The notes: generated from the sequence alone by a model not told the origin. A DNA stretch of 64,000 bases from Spinactinospora alkalitolerans (GCF_013408795.1 NZ_JACCCC010000001.1:3844001-3908000), one strand, 5' to 3'; shown: positions 34,554-45,912, counted from the stretch's first letter. Numbers and translations are program-made.

Positions 34554-35459
34554 TCAACGGTCGGCGCCGCGGCCCTGGCGCTCCATGGCCGCCACCGCGT
34601 CCAGCGCTCGGCGGGCCGCTGCGGTGTCGTGCACCCGGAACACCCGCGCCCCCTGCCACGCCGACACCGCGAGCACGGCCAGCGTCCCGGCCAGGCGGTC
34701 GGTGACCGCGGCGTCGAGGGTCTCGCCGATGAAGTCCTTGTTGGAGACCGCGACCAGCACCGGCCATCCGGTGCCGACCAGTTCGTGCAGGCGCCGGGTG
34801 AGCAGCAGCGAATGATAGGTGTTCTTGCCGAAGTCGTGCGTGGGGTCGATCAGGATCCGGTCCGGGCCGACTCCGAAGGAGACCGCCCGCTCGGCCAGGG
34901 CCACCACCGTGTCCCTGACGTCGGCCACCACGTCGGCGTAGGCGACGCGGTGCGGGTCGGTGCGCGGGGCGAGGCCTCCGCTGTGGCTGCACACCAGGCC
35001 GACGTCGAACTCGGCGGCCACCCTGGCGAGGTCGGGATCGGCCCCGGCCCAGGTGTCGTTGACCAGGTCCGCGCCTGCCGCGGCACACGCGCGCCCCACG
35101 GCGGCCCGCCAGGTGTCGACCGAGATGACGACGCCGGGATGGCGCCGGCGCAGCTCCGTCACGAACGGAACGGTGCGCCGGATCTCCTCCTCGACCGGGA
35201 CGTCCTCGCCGTAGCCGGCCTTGACGCCGCCGACGTCGATGATGTCGGCGCCCCGCGCCACAGCGGTGTCGGCGGCCCGCACGGCGGCGTCGAAGGCGAA
35301 GGTTGCGCCCCGGTCGTAGAAGGAGTCGGGGGTCCGATTGATCACCGCCATCACGGCGTGGGAGCCGGGGCCGAAGGTGCGGCCGCGCAGGCGCAGCACG
35401 CCCGAGGGCGTCATCGGCTCCGGCCCTCCGATCGACCGCTCCCTCGCCGCGGCGCCCAT
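34554..35459 (-). CDS. folP2: FolP2-type dihydropteroate synthase homolog
   Basis: The 301-residue TIM-barrel protein resembles dihydropteroate synthase but carries the FolP2 signatures MAVINRTPDSFYDRG (where FolP1 has NVTxDSFSDGG) and IIDVGGVKAGYG. Known: mycobacterial FolP2 lacks measurable dihydropteroate synthase activity, so the folate function should not be assumed. Other DHPS elements (SVDTWRAAV, NDTWAG, LIDPTHDFGKNT) are present. ATG 35459 has GGAGG close upstream. It lies 10 bases after the double AsnC-domain regulator, so the two form an operon ending at 34510. Confidence 0.85.
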   Translation of the reverse strand: MGAAARERSIGGPEPMTPSGVLRLRGRTFGPGSHAVMAVINRTPDSFYDRGATFAFDAAVRAADTAVARGADIIDVGGVKAGYGEDVPVEEEIRRTVPFVTELRRRHPGVVISVDTWRAAVGRACAAAGADLVNDTWAGADPDLARVAAEFDVGLVCSHSGGLAPRTDPHRVAYADVVADVRDTVVALAERAVSFGVGPDRILIDPTHDFGKNTYHSLLLTRRLHELVGTGWPVLVAVSNKDFIGETLDAAVTDRLAGTLAVLAVSAWQGARVFRVHDTAAARRALDAVAAMERQGRGADR

Positions 35460-35469
35460 GCGTCCTCCC

Positions 35470-36471
35470 TCACTGCGCGGATTCCCGCTCCTCTGCGACC
35501 TCTCCCCCGGCCCTCCCGCCCGCGGCCGCCCGCCTCCGGGAGAGGGGCGCCTGCTCCCGCGGCCTCCCCTCGGCGGTGCGGGAGCCGCCGTCGGCCCGGT
35601 GCCGCTCCTTGGCCACCGACAGGTGCTCCCACGTCTCCGCGTAGGTCACCTCGGGGCAGGAGCGGATGGCCTCCAGCGCCTCCACCAGCGTCGGCCGGTC
35701 GGCGGCCGAGGCGCTGCCGACGATGTCGTAGCGCCCGAAACCGGTGGTCACGAAGGACACCCCGGACAGGTTACCCAGTCGCCCGGCGATCGCCTCGGCG
35801 TCGCCCCGGCAACGCAGCCCGAACCCGAGGTGCTCGTTGGCGCCCACCGCCGACGGCTCGATCAGGGCGGTGACGTGGACGACGCCCGCGTCGATCAGCC
35901 GGACCACCCGCGAGCGCGCCGCGGCCTGGGACAGGCCCACGCAGCGCGCGAGCTCGGCGTAGGACGCGCGCCCGTCGACCTGCAGCCGGCGGATGAGCCG
36001 CCAGTCGAGCGGGTCGATGCCGACCTCGCGCAGCGCGCGCACGCTCGAGTAGGCGTCCTTGACGATCGTGTCGCCGCGGAACACCTCGGCCCCGGTCACA
36101 CCGGGGAGCCCGCGCAGCTCGGTGAGTTCCGCGGCCAGCGCCGCGTCGTCGCAGACCCGCACGTGCGCCACCGCGGGGAAGCGTCCGGCGGTCAGCGCGG
36201 CGAACGTGACCGCCTCCCGGTGGGCGAGTTCGGCCATGACCGGGCGAACCGGACCGGAAACACGAAATGAAATGTGTCCGAATACCTCCATCCCCATGAC
36301 GCCCGCGTGCAGCACACCGACGATTCGGATCGCCCCGGCCGCGATCAGGTGCCTGACCCGGGCGCGAACCGCCGTGCGCGACAGCCCGACTCCGTCGGCC
36401 AGCGCCTGGTACGTAGCTCTTCCATCCCCCTGCAGCGCCCTGACGAGCGCGGCATCGACCGCATCGAGCAC
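35470..36471 (-). CDS. Lrp/AsnC-family regulator with two AsnC modules
   Basis: The 333-residue protein consists of two tandem Lrp/AsnC units: helix-turn-helix at about 5-50 (LVRALQGDGRATYQALADGVGLSRTAV) with an effector domain, then a second helix-turn-helix at about 150-200 (LIRRLQVDGRASYAELARCVGLSQAAA) and effector domain, and a charged tail. Such duplicated Lrp regulators occur in Streptomyces. The ligand is likely an amino acid or related metabolite. GTG 36471 starts it. It precedes folP2 by 10 bases. Confidence 0.85.
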   Translation of the reverse strand: MLDAVDAALVRALQGDGRATYQALADGVGLSRTAVRARVRHLIAAGAIRIVGVLHAGVMGMEVFGHISFRVSGPVRPVMAELAHREAVTFAALTAGRFPAVAHVRVCDDAALAAELTELRGLPGVTGAEVFRGDTIVKDAYSSVRALREVGIDPLDWRLIRRLQVDGRASYAELARCVGLSQAAARSRVVRLIDAGVVHVTALIEPSAVGANEHLGFGLRCRGDAEAIAGRLGNLSGVSFVTTGFGRYDIVGSASAADRPTLVEALEAIRSCPEVTYAETWEHLSVAKERHRADGGSRTAEGRPREQAPLSRRRAAAGGRAGGEVAEERESAQ

Positions 36472-36829
36472 GATGAGTGCCTTTCATTCGCATGACGGCG
36501 CCCAGCTCCCCCCGGGCGCCGCCCCCTCCTGCGGCCAGATCATGGCAGTTGTAGCGACGCTTAACTACTGATCACGAAAGAAACAAGCCTGACTTTGGTC
36601 CGCTATGCCCGGAGAACCGGGCATCGAGCACCTCCATCGGACATAACGGACGTCCGGCGGTCGGGTCGCCGTCGGAGGCCGGTGTGCGAACAACTCCGAC
36701 AAAGCGCCACACTGTATGCGCATTAACAGCGCGCCTGTGCGGTAGGAAAAAGATGACGGCCCATCGCACACGACCAGCATCCCCGATGCCGGGCGCCACT
36801 TTGGGACCGACAGCAGAAGGGATCCCCCC
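36472..36829. other. Divergent control region between AsnC regulator and LCP gene
   Basis: No gene is seen. AT-richer stretches at 36555-36600 and 36700-36770 are likely promoter areas for the two divergent genes; no clear operator was found. Confidence 0.4.
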
Positions 36830-38380
36830 ATGCCCGAGCAGCGGGACGAGCAGCGGCGCGAGCGCCCGAACGGAACGGGGCGGGCCCTGTTGTGGACGGC
36901 CGGATCCACCCTTGTTCCGGGCATCGCCCACCTGCGTACCGGACGCCGCTGGGCCGGAGGACTGATCCTCTTCTGCTACGTCGCCCTCATCGCCGCTGCG
37001 GTCGTCGGCGCGGTCCTGCTCAACGGCGACGTCATCCGGGGCGCGCGGATCGCCGTCCAGGGCCGCTGGCTGCTGACCGCCGCGGCCCTCGCCTTCGCCG
37101 TCGCGGTGCTGTGGATGACGGTGATCATCCACTCCTACGTGATCACCCGGCCCCCGAACGCGGGCGTGCTGCGCAGGTTCGCCGCCGGCGCGGTGGTCAC
37201 CGTGCTGTGCCTGGTCGTCGCCGCCCCCGCGGCGGCGGTGATGCGCACCTCCTACACCGCCCACGACATGTTCTCCTCGGTGTTCAGCGGCGCCGCCGAC
37301 CCCGCCGAGCCGCACGACGACACCGATCCCTGGGCCGGCCGCGACCGGGTGGACGTACTGCTGATCGGCGGAGACTCCGGGGACAACCGCTACGGCATGC
37401 GCACCGACTCCATGATGGTGGCCAGCATCGACGTCGAACACGGCGACGTGGTGCTGATCGGGCTGCCGCGCAACCTGGAGAACGCGCCCTTCCCCGAGGA
37501 CAGCGCGCTGGCCGAGCTCTACCCCGAGCCCCAGGGCTTCAGCGATCTGCTCAACGAGGTCTACCAGACGGTCGCCGAGGACCCCGAGGAGCTCGCGATC
37601 GACCCGACCGTGCAGGACCCGGCGGCCGACACCCTCAAGCAGACCATCGGCCACGCCATCGGCATCGACATCGACTACTACGCGCTGGTCGACATGCAGG
37701 GGTTCGAGGACCTCGTCGACGCCATCGGCGGCATCGACGTCTACATCGAGGACCCCATCCCCTACGGCCAGGAGGACGATGTCCTGGAGACCGGCCGGCA
37801 GCACCTCGACGGCAACGAGGCGCTGTGGTACGGCCGCAGCCGCGTCAACAGCGACGACTACACCCGGATGGGCCGGCAGGGCTGCCTGGTCAAGTACATG
37901 GCCGAGCAGGTGGACCCCACCCTGGTCCTCACCGGTTTCCAGGACCTGGCCGGCGCGACCAAGCGCACCCTGCGCACCGACATCCCGCAGCCGAAGGTGC
38001 CGCACTTCGTCGACCTGGCCGACCTGGCCGCCGAGGGCGGCATGAAGACCCTCCAGTTGTCGCCGCCGCAGGTCGACACCGCCTATCCGGACTGGGAGAA
38101 GATCCGCGGACTGGTCGACGCCGCCATTCGGGAGCAGGAGGAGAGCCGGTCCTCGAGTGGCGAGAGCACCGGCAAGGACGGCAGCGGCGGGAACCCCGAG
38201 GACGAGGACATGGCCGACCTGGCCGGGCCGAGCCCGTCGGCGAGCGCCCCGGGCTCCCCTTCGCCCTCCGCCGGCGACACCGAGTGGCAGGAGTACACCG
38301 GCCTGCCCGACCCCTCGCCGACCACGCCGGGCCGTCAGGTCGGCGACGAGGCGACCTCACTCGACCGGCTCTGCCCGTAG
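36830..38380 (+). CDS. LytR-CpsA-Psr (LCP) family cell-wall ligase
   Basis: The 516-residue membrane protein has three to four N-terminal helices (about 40-150) and an extracytoplasmic LCP domain (about 165-420): VDVLLIGGDSGDNRYGMRTDSMMVASID, GLPRNLE and the LWYGRSR-type catalytic stretch (ALWYGRSRVNSDDYTRMGRQ). LCP enzymes transfer teichoic acids, arabinogalactan or other glycopolymers from lipid carriers to peptidoglycan. A Ser/Pro/Glu-rich tail follows. ATG 36830 is used. It is a single gene between the AsnC-type regulator and gdhA. Confidence 0.92.
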   Translation: MPEQRDEQRRERPNGTGRALLWTAGSTLVPGIAHLRTGRRWAGGLILFCYVALIAAAVVGAVLLNGDVIRGARIAVQGRWLLTAAALAFAVAVLWMTVIIHSYVITRPPNAGVLRRFAAGAVVTVLCLVVAAPAAAVMRTSYTAHDMFSSVFSGAADPAEPHDDTDPWAGRDRVDVLLIGGDSGDNRYGMRTDSMMVASIDVEHGDVVLIGLPRNLENAPFPEDSALAELYPEPQGFSDLLNEVYQTVAEDPEELAIDPTVQDPAADTLKQTIGHAIGIDIDYYALVDMQGFEDLVDAIGGIDVYIEDPIPYGQEDDVLETGRQHLDGNEALWYGRSRVNSDDYTRMGRQGCLVKYMAEQVDPTLVLTGFQDLAGATKRTLRTDIPQPKVPHFVDLADLAAEGGMKTLQLSPPQVDTAYPDWEKIRGLVDAAIREQEESRSSSGESTGKDGSGGNPEDEDMADLAGPSPSASAPGSPSPSAGDTEWQEYTGLPDPSPTTPGRQVGDEATSLDRLCP

Positions 38381-40092
<1,712 letters not shown>

Positions 40093-40149
40093 GGGAAAGG
40101 GGCGCGCCCGCCTCATCGGGTCGTGACCGCTGCGCCCGCAGGGCGAGGC

Positions 40150-40240
40150 GGGACTTTCAGGGCCCGGATCCGCCGTGCCGCCGGCGCTGCGTGCACTGCG
40201 GCGGCCGCCCCTTTGCGCGAACCCGATCGCCGGACATCGG
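40150..40240 (+). repeat. Dispersed repeat family 2, copy B
   Basis: This about 90 bp element begins near CTTTCAGGGC and ends in CCGGACATCG; its core is GTGCCGCCGGC. Two related copies lie at 60058-60148 (same strand) and 47333-47423 (opposite strand). It fills the gap between convergent gdhA and flavin reductase genes. Confidence 0.75.
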
Positions 40241-40840
40241 TCAGGCGTCGAAGCGGCCGTAGCGGCTGCGGTGGTAGAGCAGCGGCCGGCCGTCCTCGCT
40301 GACGGAGGCGTCGGCCACCCGTCCGACCACGAGCCAGTGGTCGCCCACGGCGAGCAGGTCGTGGCGCAGGCACAGCACGTGGCCGACGGCGCCGTGAAGC
40401 AGCGGGAGGCCCTCGGGGCCGTGGCTCCAGCGCGTCGGCGGGGCGAACCGGTCGGTCCCCTTGGCCGCGAAGCGGGCTGCGGTGTCGTGCTGGCGCTCGT
40501 CCAGGATGTTGACGGCGAAGGCGCCGGCGTCGCGGATGCCCGGCCACGACCCGGATCCGGCGTTGACGTAGAAGGAGACCAGGGGCGGGTCGAGGCTGAC
40601 GCTGGTGAAGGACGTCGCCGTCATGCCCACCGGGCCGGCGGCCGGGTGGGCGGTGACGACCACCACGCCGGCGGCGTGCGAACCGAGGGCCCTGCGGAAC
40701 AGGTCGGCCGGGACGGCGCCGTCACGGGGCAGCCGGGAGGCGGTCCGCGCGGCGGAGTCCGCCGCGGGCTCCCGCCCGGGGGCCTCGTCGGCTCCGCCGG
40801 TCCTGCCTGCCGGCGATCCCGTCATCGGCGATGACCACAC
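40241..40840 (-). CDS. Flavin reductase-like FMN-binding protein
   Basis: The 199-residue protein has the flavin reductase (HpaC-like) domain at about 55-195: SHAAGVVVVTAHPAAGPVGMTATSFTSVSLDPPLVSFY, FAVNILDERQ, and a GDHWLVVGRV end. Members supply reduced flavin to two-component monooxygenases, or act as oxygenases; no partner monooxygenase is adjacent. GTG 40840 was chosen because GGAGG lies 7 bases upstream; ATG 40825 lacks a site. The first 50 residues are low-complexity. Confidence 0.82.
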   Translation of the reverse strand: MWSSPMTGSPAGRTGGADEAPGREPAADSAARTASRLPRDGAVPADLFRRALGSHAAGVVVVTAHPAAGPVGMTATSFTSVSLDPPLVSFYVNAGSGSWPGIRDAGAFAVNILDERQHDTAARFAAKGTDRFAPPTRWSHGPEGLPLLHGAVGHVLCLRHDLLAVGDHWLVVGRVADASVSEDGRPLLYHRSRYGRFDA

Positions 40841-41240
40841 TTGCGCGCCTCCGCTTTGCCGTGCCTGTGCCGCTGCCAACCCTCACAACAGCCGTTGCCG
40901 GGAGCGGGGTATTCCCGCCGCCGTCCCGGCGCCGTTGCGGGGACCCGGGCCGGGTCGCGGCCGGGCTCCGCGCGGCCGTTGCGAGGGCCACTGCGACCGA
41001 GTGCGATTCGCATCCGATCCGCATCGTAGGAACAGCGTGCCGCACCGCGCCACGATCCAGTTCACACCGGCGCGGTCCGGCCGGGGCGGGAGGGGCGGGA
41101 GGGGCCGCGGGGACGGGCGAAGACGGGTGGGGACCGCGCGGCCGCGACCGAATCCGGCCGGGTCGCGCCAGAGGGTTGATCGGCCTGTAACAGCGTGTGA
41201 CGATCCCGGTGACGCGTCCGCGAACGCCGAACGGAGCTCC
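40841..41240. other. Divergent control region, flavin reductase and membrane protein genes
   Basis: No gene is supported. TGCGATTCGCA (41002-41012) is an 11 bp perfect palindrome embedded in repeated GATCCGCATC-like words and may be an operator. The right end before 41241 contains CGGAGCTCC close to the ATG. Confidence 0.4.
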
Positions 41241-41963
41241 ATGACCGCGGGCCAGATGTGGGTTCTGATCGGGTTGGGGATCTTCCACGGGGTCAATCCC
41301 GGGATGGGCTGGCTGGTGGCCGTCTCTCGCGGGCTGCAGGAGCGCAGCCGCGCCGCGGTGCTGCGGTCGCTGCCGGCCATCGCCGGCGGGCACGCGGCCT
41401 CCATCGCGGTGGTCGCGGTGCTCATCACCGCGACCGGTTCGGCGGCGGCCTCGCGGTGGTTCTCGGTCGCCGGCGGGGCCGTCGTGGTGGCGGCGGGCCT
41501 GTGCCTGCTCGTGGCCCGCCGGCACTCCCACCGGGACGGCGTGCGGCTGTCGCTGTGGCAGTTGTCCGCCTGGTCGTTCCTGATGTCCTCGCTGCACGGG
41601 GCCGGCCTGATGCTGCTCCCGGTGCTCGCGGGGCAACTGGCCGAGGGCCCCGGCGCCGGCGCGGGGCGGGCCGGTCACGGCGGCCACGCCCACGGGGCGC
41701 CGCCGCCCTCGGCCGGAGACGGCGCGGGATCGGGCCCCGGGCACGCGGATGCGCTCCGCTGGGACCTCTTCGACGCGACTCTCCTGGGCCTGGCGGCCAC
41801 GGCCGTGCACACGGTCGCGATGTTCGTCGCCGCCGGGGTCGTGGCGCTGGTCGTGCACGACTTCCTCGGCGTGCACGCGCTGCGGGCGCGCTGGGTCACC
41901 ATGGACCGCGTCTGGGCGGTCGCCCTGATCGGGGGCGGCGTGTTCGTCCTGCTCACGGCGTGA
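41241..41963 (+). CDS. Membrane protein with histidine-rich loop, possible metal transporter
   Basis: The 240-residue protein has about six hydrophobic segments. It begins MWVLIGLGIFHGVNPGMGWLVAV, with a buried HG.NP motif, and has a long central loop of Gly/Ala/His (HGGHAHGAPP). Histidine-rich loops and HxxxN-type helix-one residues recall NicO/UreH-type nickel-cobalt or urease-accessory transporters, but the NicO motif is not complete, so the function is inference. ATG 41241 is used. Its stop is followed immediately by a 15 bp hairpin. Confidence 0.6.
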   Translation: MTAGQMWVLIGLGIFHGVNPGMGWLVAVSRGLQERSRAAVLRSLPAIAGGHAASIAVVAVLITATGSAAASRWFSVAGGAVVVAAGLCLLVARRHSHRDGVRLSLWQLSAWSFLMSSLHGAGLMLLPVLAGQLAEGPGAGAGRAGHGGHAHGAPPPSAGDGAGSGPGHADALRWDLFDATLLGLAATAVHTVAMFVAAGVVALVVHDFLGVHALRARWVTMDRVWAVALIGGGVFVLLTA

Positions 41964-41998
41964 GGCGCGGGGCCCGGTGCTCGACCGGGCCCCGCGCC
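41964..41998. terminator. Bidirectional terminator
   Basis: Perfect 15 bp arms (41964-41978, 41984-41998) lie between convergent genes, directly after the membrane protein stop and 42 bases after the chitinase stop. Confidence 0.75.
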
Positions 41999-42040
41999 GC
42001 GAGGAGTCGCGGCTCGCCGAATCCGCGGCTTCGCGCGCGA

Positions 42041-43078
42041 TCAGCCGGGGAAGCCGGCGGTGATGCGGGTGAACTCCCATTCCTGCTGGTCGATGCCGCC
42101 GCAGGAGGCACTCGCGCCGCCGCCGGGGCAGGGCCGGTCGCGGTTGACCGCCCAGAACGTGAACCGGTCCATGCCGGAGTCTCGCGCGAAGTCGCGCATT
42201 TCGCTGTAGGCGGCCGGTGTGACGGTCTCACCGGTGTCGGTGGTGCCGTTCATGGAGCTGATGCCCTGCATGGCGTAGGCCTGGGCTCCGGAGATCCCGT
42301 AGGCCGAGGCGATGTGGGCGTTGAGGCCCTCCGAGGCGCTGCGGGTCGCCGCGGCCATGTCGCCGCCGCCGAAATTGAAGGGCATGATCGTCCAGGTGTC
42401 GACGCCGGCGCCGGTCTCGGCCGCGCGCGAGATCAGCCGCTCGCCCCAGTGGTTGGGTCCTTCGGTGGTGGTGCCCAGGGTCATGATCACGTCGAGGCCG
42501 GGGTTGTCGGCCTTGATGATCTTGACCGCGGCGAGCACGCGGTCCTGGGTCTGCTCGTTCTCGATCTCGCTCGCCTCGATGTCGATGTCGATCGCCTTCA
42601 GGTCGTAGGCGTCGACGACCTGCTGGTAGGCGGCGGCGAGGGACTGGGCGTCGGCGCAGTTCTCACCGAGTTTGGCGCCGCTCCAGCCGCCGACGGAGGG
42701 GATGACGTCGCCGCCGGCGGCCCTGATCTCGGCGATGCGGTCGGCGTCGGCCCCGTCCAGCGGGCGGGTCCCGTCCCAGGCCGGCGCGCACCCGCCGTCG
42801 GACAGGATGAAGGCGAGGGTGAACCAGCGCACGCCGGTCTCCTGCATGAGCCGGACGGCATCGGGGGGATCGCCCCAGCCGTAGTAGAGGTAGGGTGCCG
42901 CGCCCATCGCCTCGGGATCGGCGGTGGAGTCGTTGGCGACGACGGTCTCGGCGACCTCCGCGGACACGCCGGCCGCGGGGGTGATCTCGGCGGCCGGCGC
43001 GTCCATCGTGCCGGCGGCCCACAGGCCGACCGGCAGGACGGCCACGGCCGCCAGTGCGCTGAGCAGTCTGGTTCTCAT
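42041..43078 (-). CDS. Secreted GH18 chitinase-like protein
   Basis: The 345-residue protein has a signal peptide (to about residue 30) and a GH18 TIM barrel: [28 protein letters not shown] (the SxGG strand) and AIDIDIEAS. The catalytic DxxDxDxE reads KxxD164xD166xE168, so only its first Asp is replaced (Lys161); Glu168 is the likely acid. The MPFNFGG strand also matches. It hydrolyses chitin or a related polymer outside the cell, and no binding domain is present. ATG 43078 is used. The upstream gap to 43366 holds no recognised operator. Confidence 0.85.
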   Translation of the reverse strand: MRTRLLSALAAVAVLPVGLWAAGTMDAPAAEITPAAGVSAEVAETVVANDSTADPEAMGAAPYLYYGWGDPPDAVRLMQETGVRWFTLAFILSDGGCAPAWDGTRPLDGADADRIAEIRAAGGDVIPSVGGWSGAKLGENCADAQSLAAAYQQVVDAYDLKAIDIDIEASEIENEQTQDRVLAAVKIIKADNPGLDVIMTLGTTTEGPNHWGERLISRAAETGAGVDTWTIMPFNFGGGDMAAATRSASEGLNAHIASAYGISGAQAYAMQGISSMNGTTDTGETVTPAAYSEMRDFARDSGMDRFTFWAVNRDRPCPGGGASASCGGIDQQEWEFTRITAGFPG

Positions 43079-43366
43079 GAGCGGGTCTCCACGGTCTGTT
43101 TCGGGAGGGAGAAGCAGAACGGAAATCGAGTGGAAGCGGTGGGACCGAACGGGTCGGTGCGCACCGACCGAAATAGGAAGGTTTGTTTCGCGATATCGCG
43201 GACGCGACGCTAGACCGCCCGAATCCCCTGAGTCAACACAGAGTCACCGATTCGCCACGATGAGGTGTAACGATCGACTCGTCACCCCATGTCATGAAAT
43301 GACCGCCGAAGCCGGACGGGTGCAGGGGCGGCGCGAGCGGTGCGGCGCTGTCGCTAAAGTCGCGGT

Positions 43367-44146
43367 ATGCACGCGCGGTCACGGAGTCGGGGTCGGGGTC
43401 GGGGTCGGGTCGGAGGCTTCGTCAAGGGCGTCGCCGCCGCGGCGGTGCTGGCCGCCGTCGTCGTGGGCGCCGCGCTGGTGGGCGTGCCATGGCTGGCGGA
43501 CCGGTCCGGACTGGACTCCACCGCGCTGCCCTGGGGACCGCCGTGCTCGGTGCAGACGGCCGACGGCACCGTGGGGCTGACGGTCGAGGAGGCGCAACTG
43601 GCCACCACCGCCGTGGCCCTGGAGGCGCGCGGCGAGCAGCCGCCCGACACCGGCTCGGTCGACGCCGCCGCGCTGGAGCGGCTGCGCGAGGGACCGCCCG
43701 GCGACGCCGGTCCGAGCCTGACGTGCACGGCCGAGGCCGCCGACGGCCTGGCCGCACAGGAGATGACCGAATCGGGCCTGACCCCGCGCGCCGAGCGGCT
43801 GCGCGAGGCGATGGCCGAGGTGTTCGGCGAGCAGAGCCTCGGCGGGTTCCAGCCGGGCGGCGTCGACAGCGGCCACGGCGCCGACTCCGCGCACTACGAC
43901 GGCCGGGCCGTCGACGTCTTCTACCGTCCGGTCGACGAGGACAACCGCCGCGCGGGCTGGCTGCTCGCCCACTGGCTGGTGGCCCACGCCGAGGAGCTGG
44001 ACATCGCCGTGGTCATCTTCGACGACCGGATCTGGAGCGTCCGCTTCTCCATCGCCGGCTGGCGCGACTACGACTCCCCCGACCCCGGCAACGAGATCCT
44101 GCGCCACCTGGACCACGTCCACGTCGACGTGCAGTCCGGCACCTGA
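43367..44146 (+). CDS. Membrane-anchored M15-like (VanY/DD-peptidase fold) protein
   Basis: The 259-residue protein starts with an Arg/Ser/Gly basic stretch (encoded by GGTCGG hexamer repeats), has one membrane helix at 21-42, and an outer domain. Near the end, SAHYDGRAVDVF (His176, Asp183) and HLDHVHVDV (His250, His252) reproduce the zinc-binding geometry of M15/Hedgehog-type peptidases, so a peptidoglycan peptidase is possible. The overall family is uncharacterised, and the activity is inference. ATG 43367 is used; it ends 205 bp before the TldD gene. Confidence 0.6.
   Translation: MHARSRSRGRGRGRVGGFVKGVAAAAVLAAVVVGAALVGVPWLADRSGLDSTALPWGPPCSVQTADGTVGLTVEEAQLATTAVALEARGEQPPDTGSVDAAALERLREGPPGDAGPSLTCTAEAADGLAAQEMTESGLTPRAERLREAMAEVFGEQSLGGFQPGGVDSGHGADSAHYDGRAVDVFYRPVDEDNRRAGWLLAHWLVAHAEELDIAVVIFDDRIWSVRFSIAGWRDYDSPDPGNEILRHLDHVHVDVQSGT
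43383..43410 (+). repeat. GGTCGG hexamer repeats at the 5' end of the M15-like gene
   Basis: About four to five near-perfect GGTCGG/GGTCGG units encode part of the RSRSRGRGRGR start. Copy-number change would stay in frame. Confidence 0.6.
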
Positions 44147-44164
44147 TCCGGGAGGGTGCCGCGG

Positions 44165-44300
44165 CGCCGTCTTGGGCTCCAGGCCGAAACCACGGTGCCG
44201 GTGCGCGCCCAAGGTGGCGCGCCTGCTCCGGCCTGGGGCGGGCCTCGAAACCCCCTTGGGCCAAGGCCGAAGCTCACGATCGGCGCGGAACCGGTGACCA
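44165..44300. repeat. Possible dispersed repeat family 1 remnant, copy C
   Basis: Partial resemblance to the 29880-29940 block (CCGAAACCACGGT...GGTGGCG) between the M15-like and TldD genes. The similarity is limited and the assignment tentative. Confidence 0.35.
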
Positions 44301-44351
44301 CGTCCCCTCCCTTGTGGCATCGGGAGCGCGGCGGGCGCTACGTTTTCAGGC

Positions 44352-45839
44352 GTGCGTGACATCGACCACGAATTCCTCGCCCTGCCTCTGCGCCCGCTCG
44401 CCGACGCGGCGTTGCAGCGCGCCCGCGACCTCGGCGCCGACCACGCCGACTTCCGACTCGAACGCATCCGCGGCCAGGGGCTGATCCTGGCCGACGGCGC
44501 GGTGGAGACGGCCGCCGACTCCGACACCCTCGGATTCGCCGTGCGGGTGATCCACAACGGCACCTGGGGCTTCGCTTCGAGCACCCTGCTCACCCCCGAC
44601 TCGGCCGCCGCGACCGCCGCGCGGGCCGTGGAGGTCGCCAAGGTCGCCTCGGCGATCAACACCGAGCGGATCGAGCTGGCGCCCGAGCCCGCCCACACCG
44701 ACGTCACCTGGGTCTCCTCCTACGAGATCGACCCCTTCGAGGTTGCGACCCGGGACAAGACCGACCTGCTGGCCGACTGGAGCCGGCGCCTCCTGGCCGA
44801 CGCCCGCGTCTCCCACGTCGACGCCAGGCTGCTCCAGGCCAAGGAGCAGAAGTTCTACGCCGACACCGCCGGGACGGTCACCACCCAGCAGCGCGTCCGC
44901 CTGGCGCCGGAAGTGGAGGTGGTCTCCACCCGCGACGGCCGGCTGGATTCCATGGAGACGATCTCGCCGCCGGCCGGCCGGGGCTACGAGTACCTGCCGA
45001 CGGTGGCGGCCGAACTGGATGAGCTGCCGGAGCTGCTGGCGCAGAAGCTGGCCGCGCCCAGCGTCGATCCCGGCCGCTACGACCTGGTGATCGACCCCTC
45101 CAACCTCTGGCTGACCATCCATGAGTCCATCGGCCACGCGACCGAGCTCGACCGGGCCCTCGGCTACGAGGCCGCCTACGCCGGCACCTCCTTCGCCACC
45201 GTGGACGGGCTCGGGTCGCTGCGTTACGGCTCACCGATCATGAACGTCACCGGCGACCGCACCGTCGAGCACGGCCTGGCCAGCATCGGCTACGACGACG
45301 AAGGCGTGGCCGCGTCCTCCTTCGACCTGGTCCGCGACGGCGTGCTGACCGGCTACCAGCGCGACCGGCGCATCTCGGCGCTGCAGGGCCACGGCCGCTC
45401 CAACGGCTGCGCGTTCGCCGACTCGCCGGCGACCATGCCCATCCAGCGCATGGCCAACGTCTCCCTTGCGCCCGCCCCCGGGGGCCCTTCGACCGAGGAG
45501 CTGATCGGCGGGGTGGAGCGCGGCATCTACATCGTGGGCGACCGCAGCTGGTCGATCGACATGCAGCGGTACAACTTCCAGTTCACCGGGCAGCGGTTCT
45601 ACCGGATCGAGGGCGGCCGGATCGCCGGGCAGGTGCGCGACGTCGCCTACCAGGCCACCACGACCGACTTCTGGAACTCGATGGCGGTCCTGGGCGGCCC
45701 GCAGACCCACGTGCTGGGCGGCACGTTCATATGCGGCAAGGGCCAGCCCGGTCAGGTGGCCGCCGTCAGCCACGGCTGCCCCAGCGCGGTGTTCGAGGGC
45801 GTGCGCGTCCTCAACACCGTCCAGGAGGCCGGTACGTGA
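44352..45839 (+). CDS. tldD: TldD-type metalloprotease subunit
   Basis: TldD pairs with TldE (PmbA) to form a zinc protease that degrades unfolded peptides and, in several systems, trims RiPP precursors such as microcin B17. The 495-residue protein has HESIGH (His257, Glu258, His262), an HExxxH zinc site, and the usual C-terminal beta-barrel with GGTFICGKGQPG. GTG 44352 is used. The paired TldE gene starts 73 bases after its stop. No peptide precursor gene was recognised nearby. Confidence 0.92.
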   Translation: MRDIDHEFLALPLRPLADAALQRARDLGADHADFRLERIRGQGLILADGAVETAADSDTLGFAVRVIHNGTWGFASSTLLTPDSAAATAARAVEVAKVASAINTERIELAPEPAHTDVTWVSSYEIDPFEVATRDKTDLLADWSRRLLADARVSHVDARLLQAKEQKFYADTAGTVTTQQRVRLAPEVEVVSTRDGRLDSMETISPPAGRGYEYLPTVAAELDELPELLAQKLAAPSVDPGRYDLVIDPSNLWLTIHESIGHATELDRALGYEAAYAGTSFATVDGLGSLRYGSPIMNVTGDRTVEHGLASIGYDDEGVAASSFDLVRDGVLTGYQRDRRISALQGHGRSNGCAFADSPATMPIQRMANVSLAPAPGGPSTEELIGGVERGIYIVGDRSWSIDMQRYNFQFTGQRFYRIEGGRIAGQVRDVAYQATTTDFWNSMAVLGGPQTHVLGGTFICGKGQPGQVAAVSHGCPSAVFEGVRVLNTVQEAGT

Positions 45840-45912
45840 CCAGAGCACAGGACCGAAACGACCTTTTCTTCCGTACCGAATCCCGGAGCACGGCGCGAAC
45901 ACGAGGTGCACT

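Noticed and set aside
34554-35459. Active dihydropteroate synthase (folP1)
   Set aside because: The INRTPDSFYDRG and GGVKAG signatures place it with FolP2, for which the standard activity is not established.
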